Shown here: one piece after another, positions 8,501 to 17,145 of the stretch
How positions within the stretch are numbered: position 1 is the first letter of the stretch
How the letters are laid out: the number at the start of each line of letters is the position of its first letter
NCBI GenBank assembly: GCA_001787535.1
Contig: MFXP01000011.1
Location: 1 to 63,712 of the forward strand
Length of the DNA: 63,712 bases
Origin: Candidatus Peribacteria bacterium RIFCSPHIGHO2_01_FULL_51_35
GTDB taxonomy: Bacteria > Patescibacteriota > Gracilibacteria > Peribacterales > Peribacteraceae
Direction of reading: 5' to 3'
Made by a program: the position numbers and the translations under genes
The notes under the pieces: model-generated
Databases searched by the model: none
What the model saw: only the letters and a program-made list of their open reading frames with translations
Told to the model about the DNA's origin: nothing

Positions 8501-10086
8501 AAAAGAACGATATTTTCCAATCGCTGTACGACTTCTTTGCGATCGAAAGTAGAGAGGAACCACCCCATCTGCGGTCCGCTCTCGCGCCCGATAAAACTGA
8601 GGTACAGCGGCGCGAAGATTTTTTTCGCTTCGATACCGGTTTCTGTTTTTACGGCGTGAATCACTGCGTGAATATCTTCGCCTTTCCATGATTCCAATTT
8701 TTCCAAACGTTCGCGGAGAATCGATAACGCTTTTTTCTGCTCATCATCGAGAACGAGATCTTCCGGAGGATCTTTCAAAATTCTGTAGTGATACTGTTCC
8801 GGTGCGTGTTCATCCAACCACAACTTCACGTACGCGGCGCGCTCTTCCAAAGCACTCAATTCTTCCTTGGAAAGAGGGGATCCCTTCAGGTTTGCCGCTT
8901 CCTCCTCGATCTTCAAATGTGGCATCTGGATGACGAAACTGAGGATCGTGAACCGCATCTGCCACAGAGGTTTTTCGGATTTTGGAAACGCAAGCTGTGC
9001 CAGTTGGAACAGCCGCGCGAAATCCAACTGTTCCGGTTTCGGATTCGCTGCGAGTTCGGACAGGCGATCATATTCATCGAACAGCAACGGCAGCGTGGTT
9101 CCTTGCGGATCAAAATCGAACGGCTGATTCGGTTGCTTGCGGATCATCAGCAATTTCAAAAGATACGGCGGCATCAGATCTGCAATTTCTTTCGCCGATA
9201 CTCCTATGCCTTTGCTTGCGCTCATTTTTTTGCCACCAACGTTTAAGAATTCGTACGGAATATCAAACGGATTCGGATACTTGAAAATTTCTTCGGAAAT
9301 GCGTTCACCAATTTGTCGCGAACCTCCGGCCGCAGAGTGATCTTTTCCCGCACCTTCTATATTCACGTTCATCACCTTCCATTTGGCCGGCCACTCCACT
9401 TTCCACGGCAGTTTGGCGCGCCCATCAAACGGGCTCACCTGTCCTTGATTTCCGCATCCCTTAGCCCATTTTACGAGGTTCGGTTTGCAATCGTATGTCA
9501 CTGTTTTTCCATCCCAACCCGTCACCTGCGTTGTTCCCACTTTGCCGCATTTCTCGCAGATCACTTGGAGCGGATACCAATCATCGGGTTTGTTGCTGCC
9601 GCTCACAACTTTATAAATCTCACGGATTTCTTTCGCATGATCCAATGCAAGTTGAATGACTTCATTAAATTTTCCTGCTTCGTAGAGTGGCTTCAGCGTG
9701 TAGTACTCAATGGGTAATTTCAAACGATCAACGACCTCTTTCAGTTCATTGCCAAACACCATGGGAAAATTTTCTGCGGAAGCATCATGCGAGGGAACAG
9801 TGAAGAGCGGTTGTCCCAAATATTTTTCAAATGCTGCTCGATCTAAAAATGGCGGAAGCTCATCGCACGGATCATAATCATTCAACTCGAAGAGGAATTT
9901 GTGTGCGATCTTCTTCTCTTCCAGCGCTTGCGCAATCAGTCCATGCAGCACGATGCCTCGCAGTGATCCGACATGCACGCGCCCGGAGAGTGTCTTTTCA
10001 TCGCGGATGATCAGCGGCTCGCCTGCGGCGATCTGCTTAGCAAAGCGCGTTTCTATATCTTTGATGATGTAATCCAGCCACACCAT
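8497..10086 (-). CDS. lysS: lysyl-tRNA synthetase, class I
   Basis: A 529-residue class I LysRS, the archaeal-type enzyme that charges tRNA-Lys, unrelated to the class II enzyme of most bacteria. The HIGH-type motif is SGRVHVGSLRG (34-44) and the KMSKS-type motif is KKMSASKGIG (about residue 285). A zinc-type cysteine set (ICEKCGKVGT and a later CKPNLVKWAKGCG) lies between them. The stop codon is supplied by the palindrome at 8472. A TTCATA-N17-CATACT promoter lies eight bases upstream of the ATG, suggesting a leaderless message. Confidence 0.9.
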   Translation of the reverse strand: MVWLDYIIKDIETRFAKQIAAGEPLIIRDEKTLSGRVHVGSLRGIVLHGLIAQALEEKKIAHKFLFELNDYDPCDELPPFLDRAAFEKYLGQPLFTVPSHDASAENFPMVFGNELKEVVDRLKLPIEYYTLKPLYEAGKFNEVIQLALDHAKEIREIYKVVSGSNKPDDWYPLQVICEKCGKVGTTQVTGWDGKTVTYDCKPNLVKWAKGCGNQGQVSPFDGRAKLPWKVEWPAKWKVMNVNIEGAGKDHSAAGGSRQIGERISEEIFKYPNPFDIPYEFLNVGGKKMSASKGIGVSAKEIADLMPPYLLKLLMIRKQPNQPFDFDPQGTTLPLLFDEYDRLSELAANPKPEQLDFARLFQLAQLAFPKSEKPLWQMRFTILSFVIQMPHLKIEEEAANLKGSPLSKEELSALEERAAYVKLWLDEHAPEQYHYRILKDPPEDLVLDDEQKKALSILRERLEKLESWKGEDIHAVIHAVKTETGIEAKKIFAPLYLSFIGRESGPQMGWFLSTFDRKEVVQRLENIVLL

Positions 10087-10094
10087 ATAGAAGG

Positions 10095-10123
10095 AGTATG
10101 AAGGAAGAAGAGGAAATTATGAA
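10095..10123 (-). promoter_or_regulatory. putative promoter of lysS
   Basis: On the minus strand TTCATA (10118-10123) and CATACT (10095-10100) are 17 bases apart. The -10 box ends eight bases before the lysS ATG, the spacing seen for the leaderless genes of this window. Both boxes are imperfect, so this is tentative. Confidence 0.35.
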
Positions 10124-10172
10124 TGGATGATCGGTTGTGTGCTGTTTAAGGTATTGCAAGCGAGGATGATCG

Positions 10173-10391
10173 ATGTACGATGATTATATGGAATCAAACG
10201 AATCAAGCGTTACAGATCCGTTGCGTGCCATAACCCGTATTCTTGCTTGGGACATGGAACGGCGAGAGAGCATTACCGGTAAGCCATATCAGCCGTATCG
10301 GAAACCAGACGACGGACCGGTTTTAATAACCCCTCCATTAACTGCTGTCTATCGCATTCTTGAGTGGGACGAGGAAAAACGAAAGCAGTAG
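10173..10391 (+). CDS. 72-residue protein with internal duplication
   Basis: A small, highly charged protein not assigned to any family. Two similar segments occur: LRAITRILAWDMERRE (residues 18-33) and LTAVYRILEWDEEKRK (56-71), an internal repeat of about 16 residues joined by a Pro-rich linker. A weak GAGG lies upstream of the ATG; the ATG at 10188 (MESNESS) is an alternative. It sits alone between lysS and the ribosomal operon. No function is proposed. Confidence 0.5.
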   Translation: MYDDYMESNESSVTDPLRAITRILAWDMERRESITGKPYQPYRKPDDGPVLITPPLTAVYRILEWDEEKRKQ

Positions 10392-10423
10392 AAAAATCTG
10401 TAAATAAGGAGGCAAGGATGCCC

Positions 10424-10452
10424 TTGACGCCCTTTTCCGCTTCCCATAAAGT
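10424..10452 (+). promoter_or_regulatory. putative promoter of the ribosomal protein operon
   Basis: TTGACG (10424-10429) and TAAAGT (10447-10452) are 17 bases apart, 68 bases upstream of rplC. The leader contains a small hairpin, TTTCGC-ATTC-GCGAAA (10478-10493). The -10 is only a partial match to TATAAT. Confidence 0.5.
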
Positions 10453-10520
10453 CTCCCGGCTTACGTTCTAGTGCGCCTTTCGCATTCGCGAAATAAGCGT
10501 GCCAGATGAACCTCTAAGGT

Positions 10521-11150
10521 ATGTCAGGACTCATTGCCCGCAAAGTCGGCATGTCTCGCATGTTTCTCCCAACCGGGGAAGCTGTTGCAGTGACGTACCT
10601 GGAGTGCGAACCGAATGTCATCGTTCGTTTGAAAACAAAGGAAAAGGACGGTTATAACGCCGTAGTGCTCGGAATCGGTGCAAAGCCGTGGAAGTCGCGC
10701 AAAGGTAAGGAGAATGTCCGTTACAGGCTTCAAAAGGAATGGCAGCTGGATAGTTTGGATGGCATGGAGCCAGGAAAGAAGGTAACAGCCGAACTGCTGC
10801 CTGTCGATACGATGGTCTCCATCATTGCTGTTAGCAAAGGAAAAGGATTCCAAGGCGTCATGCGTCGCCACCACTTCTCCGGCGGTCCTGCCACGCACGG
10901 AAGCCACTTCAAGCGTGAACCGGGTTCCGTGGGAATGCGTGCCCAACCGGGCAGAATCCTGAAAGGACACAAAATGGCAGGACGCATGGGAGGAGACCAA
11001 ATCACGTTGCAACATCGCCCTGTTGTAGTGGTGGATGCCGCAAAAGGAATCATCGGCATCAAAGGTCCGGTTCCCGGTCCGAACGGTGCGCATGTGTTCT
11101 TGACGGTGGAAGCTGCAACGCCTGAAAAAGATTCTTCCGGTAAAAAATAG
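10521..11150 (+). CDS. rplC: 50S ribosomal protein L3
   Basis: 209-residue L3 (uL3), normal for the family. It binds 23S rRNA near the peptidyl-transferase centre through the loop GSVGMRAQPGRILKGHKMAG (about residues 132-151). The start MSGLIARKVGMSRMF fits the family. It is the first gene of the operon: rpsJ (S10), which usually precedes rplC, is not here and must lie elsewhere or be missing. A Ser/Lys tail ends the protein. Confidence 0.97.
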   Translation: MSGLIARKVGMSRMFLPTGEAVAVTYLECEPNVIVRLKTKEKDGYNAVVLGIGAKPWKSRKGKENVRYRLQKEWQLDSLDGMEPGKKVTAELLPVDTMVSIIAVSKGKGFQGVMRRHHFSGGPATHGSHFKREPGSVGMRAQPGRILKGHKMAGRMGGDQITLQHRPVVVVDAAKGIIGIKGPVPGPNGAHVFLTVEAATPEKDSSGKK

Positions 11151-11174
11151 TTCGTACCTCACTACAAGTAATTT

Positions 11175-11927
11175 ATGAACATCGACCTCTACACAGCATC
11201 GGGCACCAAGAAGGGGACACTGTCCCTTCCCGCGAGCTTGTTCGAAGCGCCCATTAAAAAAGCGTTGATGCACCAGGCGCTCATTCGCCAGCAGAGCAAT
11301 CGTCGCTCTGCCATCGCCCATGCAAAGACACGCGGAGAAGTGGTAGGTTCCACGAAAAAAGTCTACGCACAGAAGCACACGGGACGCGCTCGTCGCGGTC
11401 CCATCCGCAGCCCGCTCCTCCGTGGAGGTGGCAAAGCATTCGGTCCCCGCAACAATGCGAATTTCATCAAGGACATGCCAAAATCCATGCGTCGTGCCGC
11501 ACTGCTTTCTTGCTTCTCTGCAAAGGCAAAAGAAGGAGCCATCATCGGACTCGAAAGCTATCCGGACACGATGAAAACCAAAGATGCCATGGGACTTCTG
11601 AAAAAATTGCCGGTGCAGATCGGACGCAGGATTCTTGTGGTTTGTGCGGAGCCGGAGAAAACTCTTCACCTCTCCACGCGCAACATCCCGAACGTGACAG
11701 TCGTGTATGCGGCGTACTTGAATCCGGAGGATGTCCTCGTCTCGCGTCACATCATCTTCTTGGAAGCTGCCGTGAAGAAGGCAGAGGAACTCTGGGGCGC
11801 GGTGAAAGAGAGAGCGCCGAAGGTTTCCGTTCAAAAAGAAGTCATCGAGAGGAAACCAATGAAACCAAAGAGTCCAATGAAGCCTGCTGCCAAGAAATCT
11901 TCCCCTAAAGCTAAACCCCAACCCTAA
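11175..11927 (+). CDS. rplD: 50S ribosomal protein L4
   Basis: 250-residue L4 (uL4), which lines the peptide exit tunnel. The tunnel loop RARRGPIRSPLLRGGGKAFG is near residues 73-92. The final 40 residues are a basic Pro/Lys/Ser tail (KPMKPKSPMKPAAKKSS) not present in a typical 205-residue L4, and the third of four ribosomal proteins here with tails of this kind. No Shine-Dalgarno is visible in the 24-base gap after rplC. Confidence 0.96.
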   Translation: MNIDLYTASGTKKGTLSLPASLFEAPIKKALMHQALIRQQSNRRSAIAHAKTRGEVVGSTKKVYAQKHTGRARRGPIRSPLLRGGGKAFGPRNNANFIKDMPKSMRRAALLSCFSAKAKEGAIIGLESYPDTMKTKDAMGLLKKLPVQIGRRILVVCAEPEKTLHLSTRNIPNVTVVYAAYLNPEDVLVSRHIIFLEAAVKKAEELWGAVKERAPKVSVQKEVIERKPMKPKSPMKPAAKKSSPKAKPQP

Positions 11928-11936
11928 CCCTCAATC

Positions 11937-12242
11937 ATGGATCTCACTCGCGTCATCCTCGGCCCCGTCGTCACGGAGAAATCCGAACGTTTGAAGACAG
12001 GCGACAAACGCATGTACACGTTCCGTGTGGCCAATGGCGCAACGAAGATCGATGTGAAGAAAGCACTCCATCAATTCTACGATTTCGAAGCGGTCTCCGT
12101 GCGCATGATCCGCGTGCAGTCCAAAGAGCGCGCATTCGGCAAAGGCGCAAAGATGGAGAAGCGACAGAGTTTTAAGAAAGCAGTCGTCACCGCATCCCCC
12201 AAAAGCAAACCCCTTGATCTCGCTCACTTCAAAACAGCATGA
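11937..12242 (+). CDS. rplW: 50S ribosomal protein L23
   Basis: 101-residue L23 (uL23), which sits at the tunnel exit and docks trigger factor and SRP. The core includes VTEKSERLKTGDKRMYTFRV and KALHQFYDFEAVSVRMIRV. It ends in ATGA, overlapping the start of the next, unrelated gene by four bases. Confidence 0.95.
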   Translation: MDLTRVILGPVVTEKSERLKTGDKRMYTFRVANGATKIDVKKALHQFYDFEAVSVRMIRVQSKERAFGKGAKMEKRQSFKKAVVTASPKSKPLDLAHFKTA

Positions 12243-12574
12243 ATACTCCCACTGCGTCACAACAGGCTTTAGCCATTACGGATCGCTCGCTCGCGGCAGT
12301 CGCTACGTTTTCTGATAAGCATCGCAATGGCAAAATCCCTTTAATCGGACGGGATTATATGGTGGCGCCGTCTGCTGTCGTTGCTGTCTTTGATCATGAT
12401 TGGAACAGTCGATGCAGGGTAATAGATGGTGTTCCCGTCCCCACAATCCAAGTCTGTACAGAAGGTGTTTTTACTCTCGTGGATACCAATCAAGCAGATT
12501 TTGTTGCCCATTATAATGCGGTGCTTGCAGATCCCGAAAAAATTTCATTGTATCGTTCCGCTATTTGTTCCTGA
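12239..12574 (+). CDS. orphan gene inserted between rplW and rplB
   Basis: A 111-residue protein that I do not recognise, translationally coupled to rplW by an ATGA overlap. In most bacteria rplB follows rplW directly, so this is an insertion in the operon. The sequence is soluble, with a hydrophobic middle (RDYMVAPSAVVAVFDHDWN) and three cysteines spread along it (about residues 59, 72 and 110). Its codon use (TTT, ATT and other AT-ending codons) differs from the ribosomal neighbours. No signal peptide, helix-turn-helix or catalytic motif is evident. Confidence 0.65.
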   Translation: MNTPTASQQALAITDRSLAAVATFSDKHRNGKIPLIGRDYMVAPSAVVAVFDHDWNSRCRVIDGVPVPTIQVCTEGVFTLVDTNQADFVAHYNAVLADPEKISLYRSAICS

Positions 12575-12579
12575 TTCTC

Positions 12580-13425
12580 ATGCCACTCAAGAAGCCCAAA
12601 CCAACGACACCTGCACGACGTCAAATGACGATCGCGGACTTCTCTGGCCTCACAAAAAAGGAGCCGGAAAAGACGCTCGTGTACGGCAAGCAACGCACCA
12701 GTGGTCGCAACAATGCAGGTCGCGTCTCTATCCGCCACAGAGGCGGGGGACACAAGCGGCTCATGCGTATGGTGGATCTCCGCCAGACGACAAAACTCGG
12801 CATTCCCGGAAAAGTCGTTGCGATCGAGTACGATCCCAACCGCACGGCGCGCATTGCTCTGGTTCATTACATCGATGGCGAGAAGAAATATTTGCTGGCA
12901 CCGGAAGGACTGAAGGTCGACGACCAAGTCGTCACCGGCAAACGCACGAAAGTGAAATTGGGAAACCGCATGGAACTTCAGCACATCCCCGTGGGGTACA
13001 AAATCCACAATGTGGAACTGCAGTTGGGACGCGGCGGGCAGATTGTCCGTTCCGCAGGAACCTCCGCCGTCCTCGTCGGCTTCGACGGTGACTACGCCAT
13101 CATCCAGCTCCCGAGCACGGAAATCCGCAAAGTTCGCAAAGAATGTGCAGCGAGCATCGGCACCGTCAGCAATCCGGAACACAACCTTATCACCATTGGT
13201 AAAGCGGGACGCATGCGCTGGATGGGCAGAAAGCCGCAAGTCCTTGGTAAATCCATGAACGCCGTGGATCATCCGCACGGAGGAGGCGAAGGACACAGCC
13301 CCATCGGTTTGACGGGACCCAAAACACCATGGGGAAAGAAGGCATTGGGCGTGAAAACACGACGCAAAAAGAAATCCATGGATCTCTTCGTCCGACGCAG
13401 ACTCCGCAAGAAAAAGAAGAAATAG
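12580..13425 (+). CDS. rplB: 50S ribosomal protein L2
   Basis: 281-residue L2 (uL2), needed for subunit joining and peptidyl transfer. It has the [11 protein letters not shown] motif and the catalytic-region loop [14 protein letters not shown], including the conserved histidine. I start at the ATG at 12580 ([14 protein letters not shown]), which matches the family N-terminus; an ATG five codons earlier overlaps the previous gene. A 154-base spacer with a word-repeat hairpin follows. Confidence 0.97.
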   Translation: MPLKKPKPTTPARRQMTIADFSGLTKKEPEKTLVYGKQRTSGRNNAGRVSIRHRGGGHKRLMRMVDLRQTTKLGIPGKVVAIEYDPNRTARIALVHYIDGEKKYLLAPEGLKVDDQVVTGKRTKVKLGNRMELQHIPVGYKIHNVELQLGRGGQIVRSAGTSAVLVGFDGDYAIIQLPSTEIRKVRKECAASIGTVSNPEHNLITIGKAGRMRWMGRKPQVLGKSMNAVDHPHGGGEGHSPIGLTGPKTPWGKKALGVKTRRKKKSMDLFVRRRLRKKKKK

Positions 13426-13479
13426 AGCTTCCTCATGCCACTTATGTCATATCTCTCTGCTATCATTGGCTCCCAAACG

Positions 13480-13550
13480 AAAAGTGCAAAATGCAAAGTG
13501 CAAAGTGCCAAACACGCACTTCGAACTTGGCACATGGCACTTTGCACTTC
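13480..13550. repeat. word-repeat hairpin, AAAGTGC family
   Basis: Between rplB and rpsS. The left arm is made of GCAAA(A/G)TGC words (13487-13509) and the right arm is their inverse complement (GGCACATGGCACTTTGCACTT, 13529-13549). It is the only copy of this word family in the window, but its architecture matches the other families. Confidence 0.8.
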
Positions 13551-13579
13551 CTCTCTGGGTCTCTAAGTCCCTCACCCCT

Positions 13580-13900
13580 ATGTCTCGCTCCCTCAAAAAA
13601 GGCCCCCACATCGATGCCAAACTTCTTCGCAAGGTGATGATGGCAATTGAAAAGCAGGAGAAGAAGATCATCAAGACGTGGGCACGCGATTGCGACATTC
13701 CGCCCGAGTTCGTGGGATTCACCTTCGCGGTTCATAACGGCAAAGAGTTCACGCCCGTGTATGTCACGGAGCAGATGGTGGGACACAAGCTGGGTGAATT
13801 CTCCTGGACGACGAAATTCAAAGGTCACGGCGGCAAAGCGGCAACCACTGTCGCTCCCGTAACAGGCGCTCCCGCCGCTCCGACACCCGCTCCCAAATAA
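13580..13900 (+). CDS. rpsS: 30S ribosomal protein S19
   Basis: 106-residue S19 (uS19), part of the 30S head near the decoding A site. I start at the ATG at 13580, giving the canonical [16 protein letters not shown]; the longer open frame upstream only reads through the hairpin. The core [20 protein letters not shown] and GHKLGEFS motifs are present. The last 15 residues are an Ala/Pro tail. The start is preceded by a pyrimidine-rich run instead of a Shine-Dalgarno. Confidence 0.96.
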   Translation: MSRSLKKGPHIDAKLLRKVMMAIEKQEKKIIKTWARDCDIPPEFVGFTFAVHNGKEFTPVYVTEQMVGHKLGEFSWTTKFKGHGGKAATTVAPVTGAPAAPTPAPK

Positions 13901-13903
13901 GCC

Positions 13904-14350
13904 ATGAAAGCCTATCTCTCTTCCGTCCGCATCGCGCCCAAGAAAGCAAACCTCATCGCCAAGATGGTGAGAGGCATGTCGGTGCCCGTTGCCGTGGAAG
14001 CGCTCCGCAGGACGAACAAGAAAGCGGCGCGCATCGTGGAGACCTTGCTCCGCTCCGCCATCGCGAACACGTCCCATAACGACAAGCAAGATCCGCAAAT
14101 GCTCATCATCAAAACCATCGTCGTGAACCAAGCGCAGGCGTACCACCGAGGCATCCCCAAGGCGCGCGGACAGGTACGGCCGATCCGCAAATACTTATCG
14201 CACATCTCCCTTGTATTGGGTTTCCCGGAGATAGAAGAAAGCGGCGAAAAGATTCAGAAGAATCAGAGGAATCAGAAGAAATCTTCTTCTATCAAAAATA
14301 AGAAATCCTCTGAATCTTCTGCATCTTCTGATTCCTCTGCTTCCTCATAA
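13904..14350 (+). CDS. rplV: 50S ribosomal protein L22 with repeat-encoded tail
   Basis: 148-residue L22 (uL22), whose beta-hairpin lines the exit tunnel. The normal domain covers residues 1-109 (from MKAYLSSVRIAPKKANLIA to KYLSHISLVLG). The remaining 39 residues are an Asn/Gln/Lys-rich then Ser-rich tail encoded entirely by an inverted word repeat (14250-14347). A similar tail occurs in L29. The next gene starts two bases after the stop. Confidence 0.94.
   Translation: MKAYLSSVRIAPKKANLIAKMVRGMSVPVAVEALRRTNKKAARIVETLLRSAIANTSHNDKQDPQMLIIKTIVVNQAQAYHRGIPKARGQVRPIRKYLSHISLVLGFPEIEESGEKIQKNQRNQKKSSSIKNKKSSESSASSDSSASS
14250..14347. repeat. word-repeat hairpin inside the rplV coding region
   Basis: Words of the type GAATCAGAAG make the left arm (14250-14279) and their complements CTTCTGATTCCTCTG the right arm (14314-14346). 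Translated in frame the left arm gives QKNQRNQKK and the right arm SSESSASSDSSASS, so the repeat has become the protein's C-terminal tail. Confidence 0.85.
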
Positions 14351-14352
14351 TT

Positions 14353-15024
14353 ATGGGTCAAAAAGTTAACCCCAACGGCTTCCGCCTCGGCATCACGCAC
14401 ATGTGGCCCTCCACATGGTTTGCGCGCGGCAAGAAATACCGCGATCTCTTCCTGCAAGATGTGGAGATAAAGCGTCACATTCGTACCAAGCTCAAGGATG
14501 CCGGTCTCAGCGATCTTTTCATTGAGCGTGCGAAGAAAACGACCGTCACCATCCACACCAGCAAGCCGGGTGTCATCATCGGCAAGCAAGGTGCGGCAAT
14601 CGAAGATCTGCGCAAGGAACTGGAGCGCATGTTCGGAGGTTCCTTCGAAGTGGTGATCAAGGAAATCCGCACGCCGGATGCCGACGCAGAAATCATCGCA
14701 GAGACCATCCAAGGACAAATCCAGCGCCGCATGCCGTATCGCCGCGCAGTGAAAATGTCGATCGAAAAAGCCATGCAAGCCGGAGCCATCGGCATCAAAG
14801 TGACGGTGTCTGGACGCTTGAATGGCGCGGAAATCGCCCGCGATGACCTTTTCAAGGACGGCAACGTTCCGCTTCAGACATTGCGCGCAAATATTCAGCA
14901 CGCCAAGCGCCACGCCATCACCAAGTTCGGAACCATCGGCATCCAGGTGTGGGTCTATAAAGGAATGGTCTTTAAGAAAGTCGCACAAGTGCAATCGTCC
15001 GCTCTCACATCACTCCCTTCTTAA
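14353..15024 (+). CDS. rpsC: 30S ribosomal protein S3
   Basis: 223-residue S3 (uS3), part of the mRNA entry helicase of the 30S. It has the KH domain motif GVIIGKQGAAIEDLRKEL (about residues 75-92) and the C-terminal domain with SGRLNGAEIARDD. Slightly shorter than E. coli S3 (233). The start GQKVNPNGFRLGI matches the family. Confidence 0.97.
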   Translation: MGQKVNPNGFRLGITHMWPSTWFARGKKYRDLFLQDVEIKRHIRTKLKDAGLSDLFIERAKKTTVTIHTSKPGVIIGKQGAAIEDLRKELERMFGGSFEVVIKEIRTPDADAEIIAETIQGQIQRRMPYRRAVKMSIEKAMQAGAIGIKVTVSGRLNGAEIARDDLFKDGNVPLQTLRANIQHAKRHAITKFGTIGIQVWVYKGMVFKKVAQVQSSALTSLPS

Positions 15025-15444
15025 ATGTTAGAACCCAAGAAACTCAAACGGCGCAAGCAACACCGCTACCGGGGATCCTTCTCCGGCACGGCGCAACGCG
15101 GAGCCACCTTGGCATTCGGTTCCGTGGGACTCAAATCCCAAGAAATCTGCGAACTCACGGCGCGCCAAATAGAAGCAGCGCGTCGCGCGATGACGCACAG
15201 CGTGCAACGCGGCGGCAAGATTTGGATCCGCGTGTTCCCCCACACCCCCGTCACGCGCAAAGCGGCCGAGGTGCCGATGGGAGCAGGCAAGGGATCGGTG
15301 GAGTACTACTCGCTTGTCGTGAAACCGGGCACCATGATCTTCGAGATCGACGGACTCCCGGAGAAAGACGCGCGCGAAGCACTCCGGCTTGCCGGCCACA
15401 AACTGCCTTTTAAAACGAAAGTCGTTACCCGCATCGCCGCCTAA
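15025..15444 (+). CDS. rplP: 50S ribosomal protein L16
   Basis: 139-residue L16 (uL16), which helps position tRNAs in the A site. The family motif FGSVGLKSQEICELTARQIE is at residues 31-50, and a basic N-terminus (LKRRKQHRYRGSFSG) precedes it. The ATG follows the rpsC stop with no gap. Confidence 0.97.
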   Translation: MLEPKKLKRRKQHRYRGSFSGTAQRGATLAFGSVGLKSQEICELTARQIEAARRAMTHSVQRGGKIWIRVFPHTPVTRKAAEVPMGAGKGSVEYYSLVVKPGTMIFEIDGLPEKDAREALRLAGHKLPFKTKVVTRIAA

Positions 15445-15447
15445 CTC

Positions 15448-15780
15448 ATGGCAACCATCCTCACCACCAAGGAGCTCCGCAATATGACTCGTGAAGATCT
15501 TCTCAAAGATGTCACGGCGCAGCGCGGCCTGGTCGCAAGACTCAACATGGGTATTCGTTTGCAGAAAGAGAAGGACACGGCGAAGTACCGCAGGGAGAAG
15601 CGTGCGCTGGCGCGGATGATGACGATCCTTACGGAGAAGAATCAGATGATTCAGACGAATCAGAAGAAACAGAAGAATGGATCCTCTGAATCATCTGATT
15701 CTTCTGATTCCTCCGTATCCGCTTCGACGAAGAAACCATTGAAGAAAACAACCAAGAAATCTACACTATCCGCCCTATGA
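15448..15780 (+). CDS. rpmC: 50S ribosomal protein L29 with repeat-encoded tail
   Basis: 110-residue L29 (uL29); typical L29 has 60-70. The helical core ends near residue 61 (RRMMTILTEK). The remaining residues are encoded partly by an inverted word repeat (15634-15715) and read NQMIQTNQKKQKNG then SSESSDSSDSS, followed by a Lys/Thr-rich end. The same kind of tail occurs in L22. It overlaps rpsQ by four bases (ATGA). Confidence 0.93.
   Translation: MATILTTKELRNMTREDLLKDVTAQRGLVARLNMGIRLQKEKDTAKYRREKRALARMMTILTEKNQMIQTNQKKQKNGSSESSDSSDSSVSASTKKPLKKTTKKSTLSAL
15634..15715. repeat. word-repeat hairpin inside the rpmC coding region
   Basis: Left arm of GAATCAGATGATTCAGACG-type words, right arm of the complementary TCTGATTCTTCTGATTC words, around a GGATCC centre near 15680. 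It belongs to the same word family as the repeat inside rplV and is translated in the equivalent frame. Confidence 0.82.
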
Positions 15781-16112
15781 GAACCAAGAAAGGTGTCATC
15801 ACTTCGGCAAAAATGACAGGCACGGTCACCGTGATCGTCCATCGCGCGGTTGTGCATCCGCTCTACCAAAAGCGCTACCGCATGAGCAAAAAGTTCCTGG
15901 CTGATACCAACAGCCACGATCTGTGGGTGGGAGATGAAGTTGTCATTACGGAGTGCCGCCCACTCAGCAAACGAAAGTGTTTCAAGGTGACGGAAATCCT
16001 CAAGAAAGCGGCGCGTGTCAGCGAGCTGAAGGAAGAGAGTTCCTTGGAAGGATTGATTACGAAAAAGAAAGAGGAAAAAGAATCGAAAGAAGTTTCCCCT
16101 GCAAAATCATGA
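15777..16112 (+). CDS. rpsQ: 30S ribosomal protein S17
   Basis: 111-residue S17 (uS17), an OB-fold protein of the 30S body. The core [20 protein letters not shown] and [21 protein letters not shown] match the family. Typical S17 has 80-90 residues; the extra 25 C-terminal residues are charged ([16 protein letters not shown]). ATGA overlaps join it to rpmC upstream and rplN downstream. Confidence 0.95.
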   Translation: MRTKKGVITSAKMTGTVTVIVHRAVVHPLYQKRYRMSKKFLADTNSHDLWVGDEVVITECRPLSKRKCFKVTEILKKAARVSELKEESSLEGLITKKKEEKESKEVSPAKS

Positions 16113-16477
16113 TCCAAGTGCAAACCATGTTGAATGTGGCGGATAACACGGGCGCAAAGAGCGTCATGTGTATCAAAGTGCTTGGAGGCAGCCGTCGCAG
16201 GTACGCCGGCATTGGTGATGTCATTGTCGTCGCCGTGAAAGAAGCATCTCCTCGGGGTACCGTGAAGAGAAAAACCGTGGAGCGTGCAGTGGTTGTCCGC
16301 GTTCGCGCGGTGACACGCCGCAAAGACGGCAGCGCCATCCGTTTCGATGACGACGCCTGCGTCATCATCCAGAAAGATGGTCTGCCAAAAGGAACACGCG
16401 TCTTCGGACCCGTGGCACGTGAACTGCGCGTAAAGGGTTACCAGAAGATTATTTCCCAAGCCCCCGACGTTCTATGA
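16109..16477 (+). CDS. rplN: 50S ribosomal protein L14
   Basis: 122-residue L14 (uL14), which forms an intersubunit bridge. I start at the ATG at 16109, giving [20 protein letters not shown], the canonical N-terminus; an upstream in-frame extension only reads through rpsQ. Overlaps rpsQ and rplX by ATGA. Confidence 0.97.
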   Translation: MIQVQTMLNVADNTGAKSVMCIKVLGGSRRRYAGIGDVIVVAVKEASPRGTVKRKTVERAVVVRVRAVTRRKDGSAIRFDDDACVIIQKDGLPKGTRVFGPVARELRVKGYQKIISQAPDVL

Positions 16478-17013
16478 AACTGCATACGGGCGACACCGTC
16501 CTCGTCATCAGCGGCAAAGATAAGGGCAAAACGGGGGCAATCCTCCGCGTGCTGCCGGATCAAAACAAGATCGTTGTGACGGGTATAAACATGCGCACGC
16601 GCCACTTTAAAAAGACCCCCCAGCAGCCGGGCAGAAAAATCCGCTACGAGGCATCGCTCTCCGCCAGCAATGTCATGGCCATCGATCCGAAAACCAAAAA
16701 GCCGACACGCATCGGTTTCAAAGTCGATGAAAAAGGAAACAAGAAGCGCATTGCAAAAATCAGTGGAGAAGCAATTGCACACGTCAACGTTCCAAAACAG
16801 GCGAAAAAGAAAGCGGAGGCGGGCGCCGCAGTGAAAGAGATCGAAAAAGAGATCAAAGAGGAACAGAAGGCAAAGGGTTCCCCGTTCTGGAAGAAGATGG
16901 GCTTCGGATCCGCCATGGAAGGAGCCCAGCTCGCAGAGACGCCACGCAGTAAAGAAGATCAATCCATTCCCGCACAGGAAATGCACGTCCGTAAAGGTGC
17001 AAGAGGTTCCTAA
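16474..17013 (+). CDS. rplX: 50S ribosomal protein L24, long form
   Basis: 179-residue L24 (uL24), an assembly initiator protein. The KOW motif is at residues 5-25 ([21 protein letters not shown]) and the core ends near residue 105. About 70 extra residues form a Lys/Glu-rich helix ([19 protein letters not shown]) and a polar tail ending HVRKGARGS. It is the longest tail on a ribosomal protein in the window. A spacer with a word-repeat hairpin follows. Confidence 0.94.
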   Translation: MKLHTGDTVLVISGKDKGKTGAILRVLPDQNKIVVTGINMRTRHFKKTPQQPGRKIRYEASLSASNVMAIDPKTKKPTRIGFKVDEKGNKKRIAKISGEAIAHVNVPKQAKKKAEAGAAVKEIEKEIKEEQKAKGSPFWKKMGFGSAMEGAQLAETPRSKEDQSIPAQEMHVRKGARGS

Positions 17014-17055
17014 ATCCCATGACCATCACTCTCTCTATTACCGGCTCAGTAAAAG

Positions 17056-17120
17056 GTTTGCTTGTTAACTCGTTTGCTTGTTTGCTGGATAATCGAGCAA
17101 ACCAGCAAACCAGCAAACAG
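17056..17120. repeat. word-repeat hairpin, GTTTGCT family, copy 1
   Basis: GTTTGCTTG and GTTTGCTGG words (17056-17089) face GAGCAAACCAGCAAACCAGC (17095-17114) on the other arm. A second copy lies at 30362-30486 after rpoA. It lies between rplX and rplE. Confidence 0.82.
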
Positions 17121-17145
17121 TTTTCATTTCCATCGATTGCTTAAT

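Noticed and set aside
10524-11921. 465-codon minus-strand frame opposite rplC and rplD
   Set aside because: Shadow of two unmistakable ribosomal proteins.
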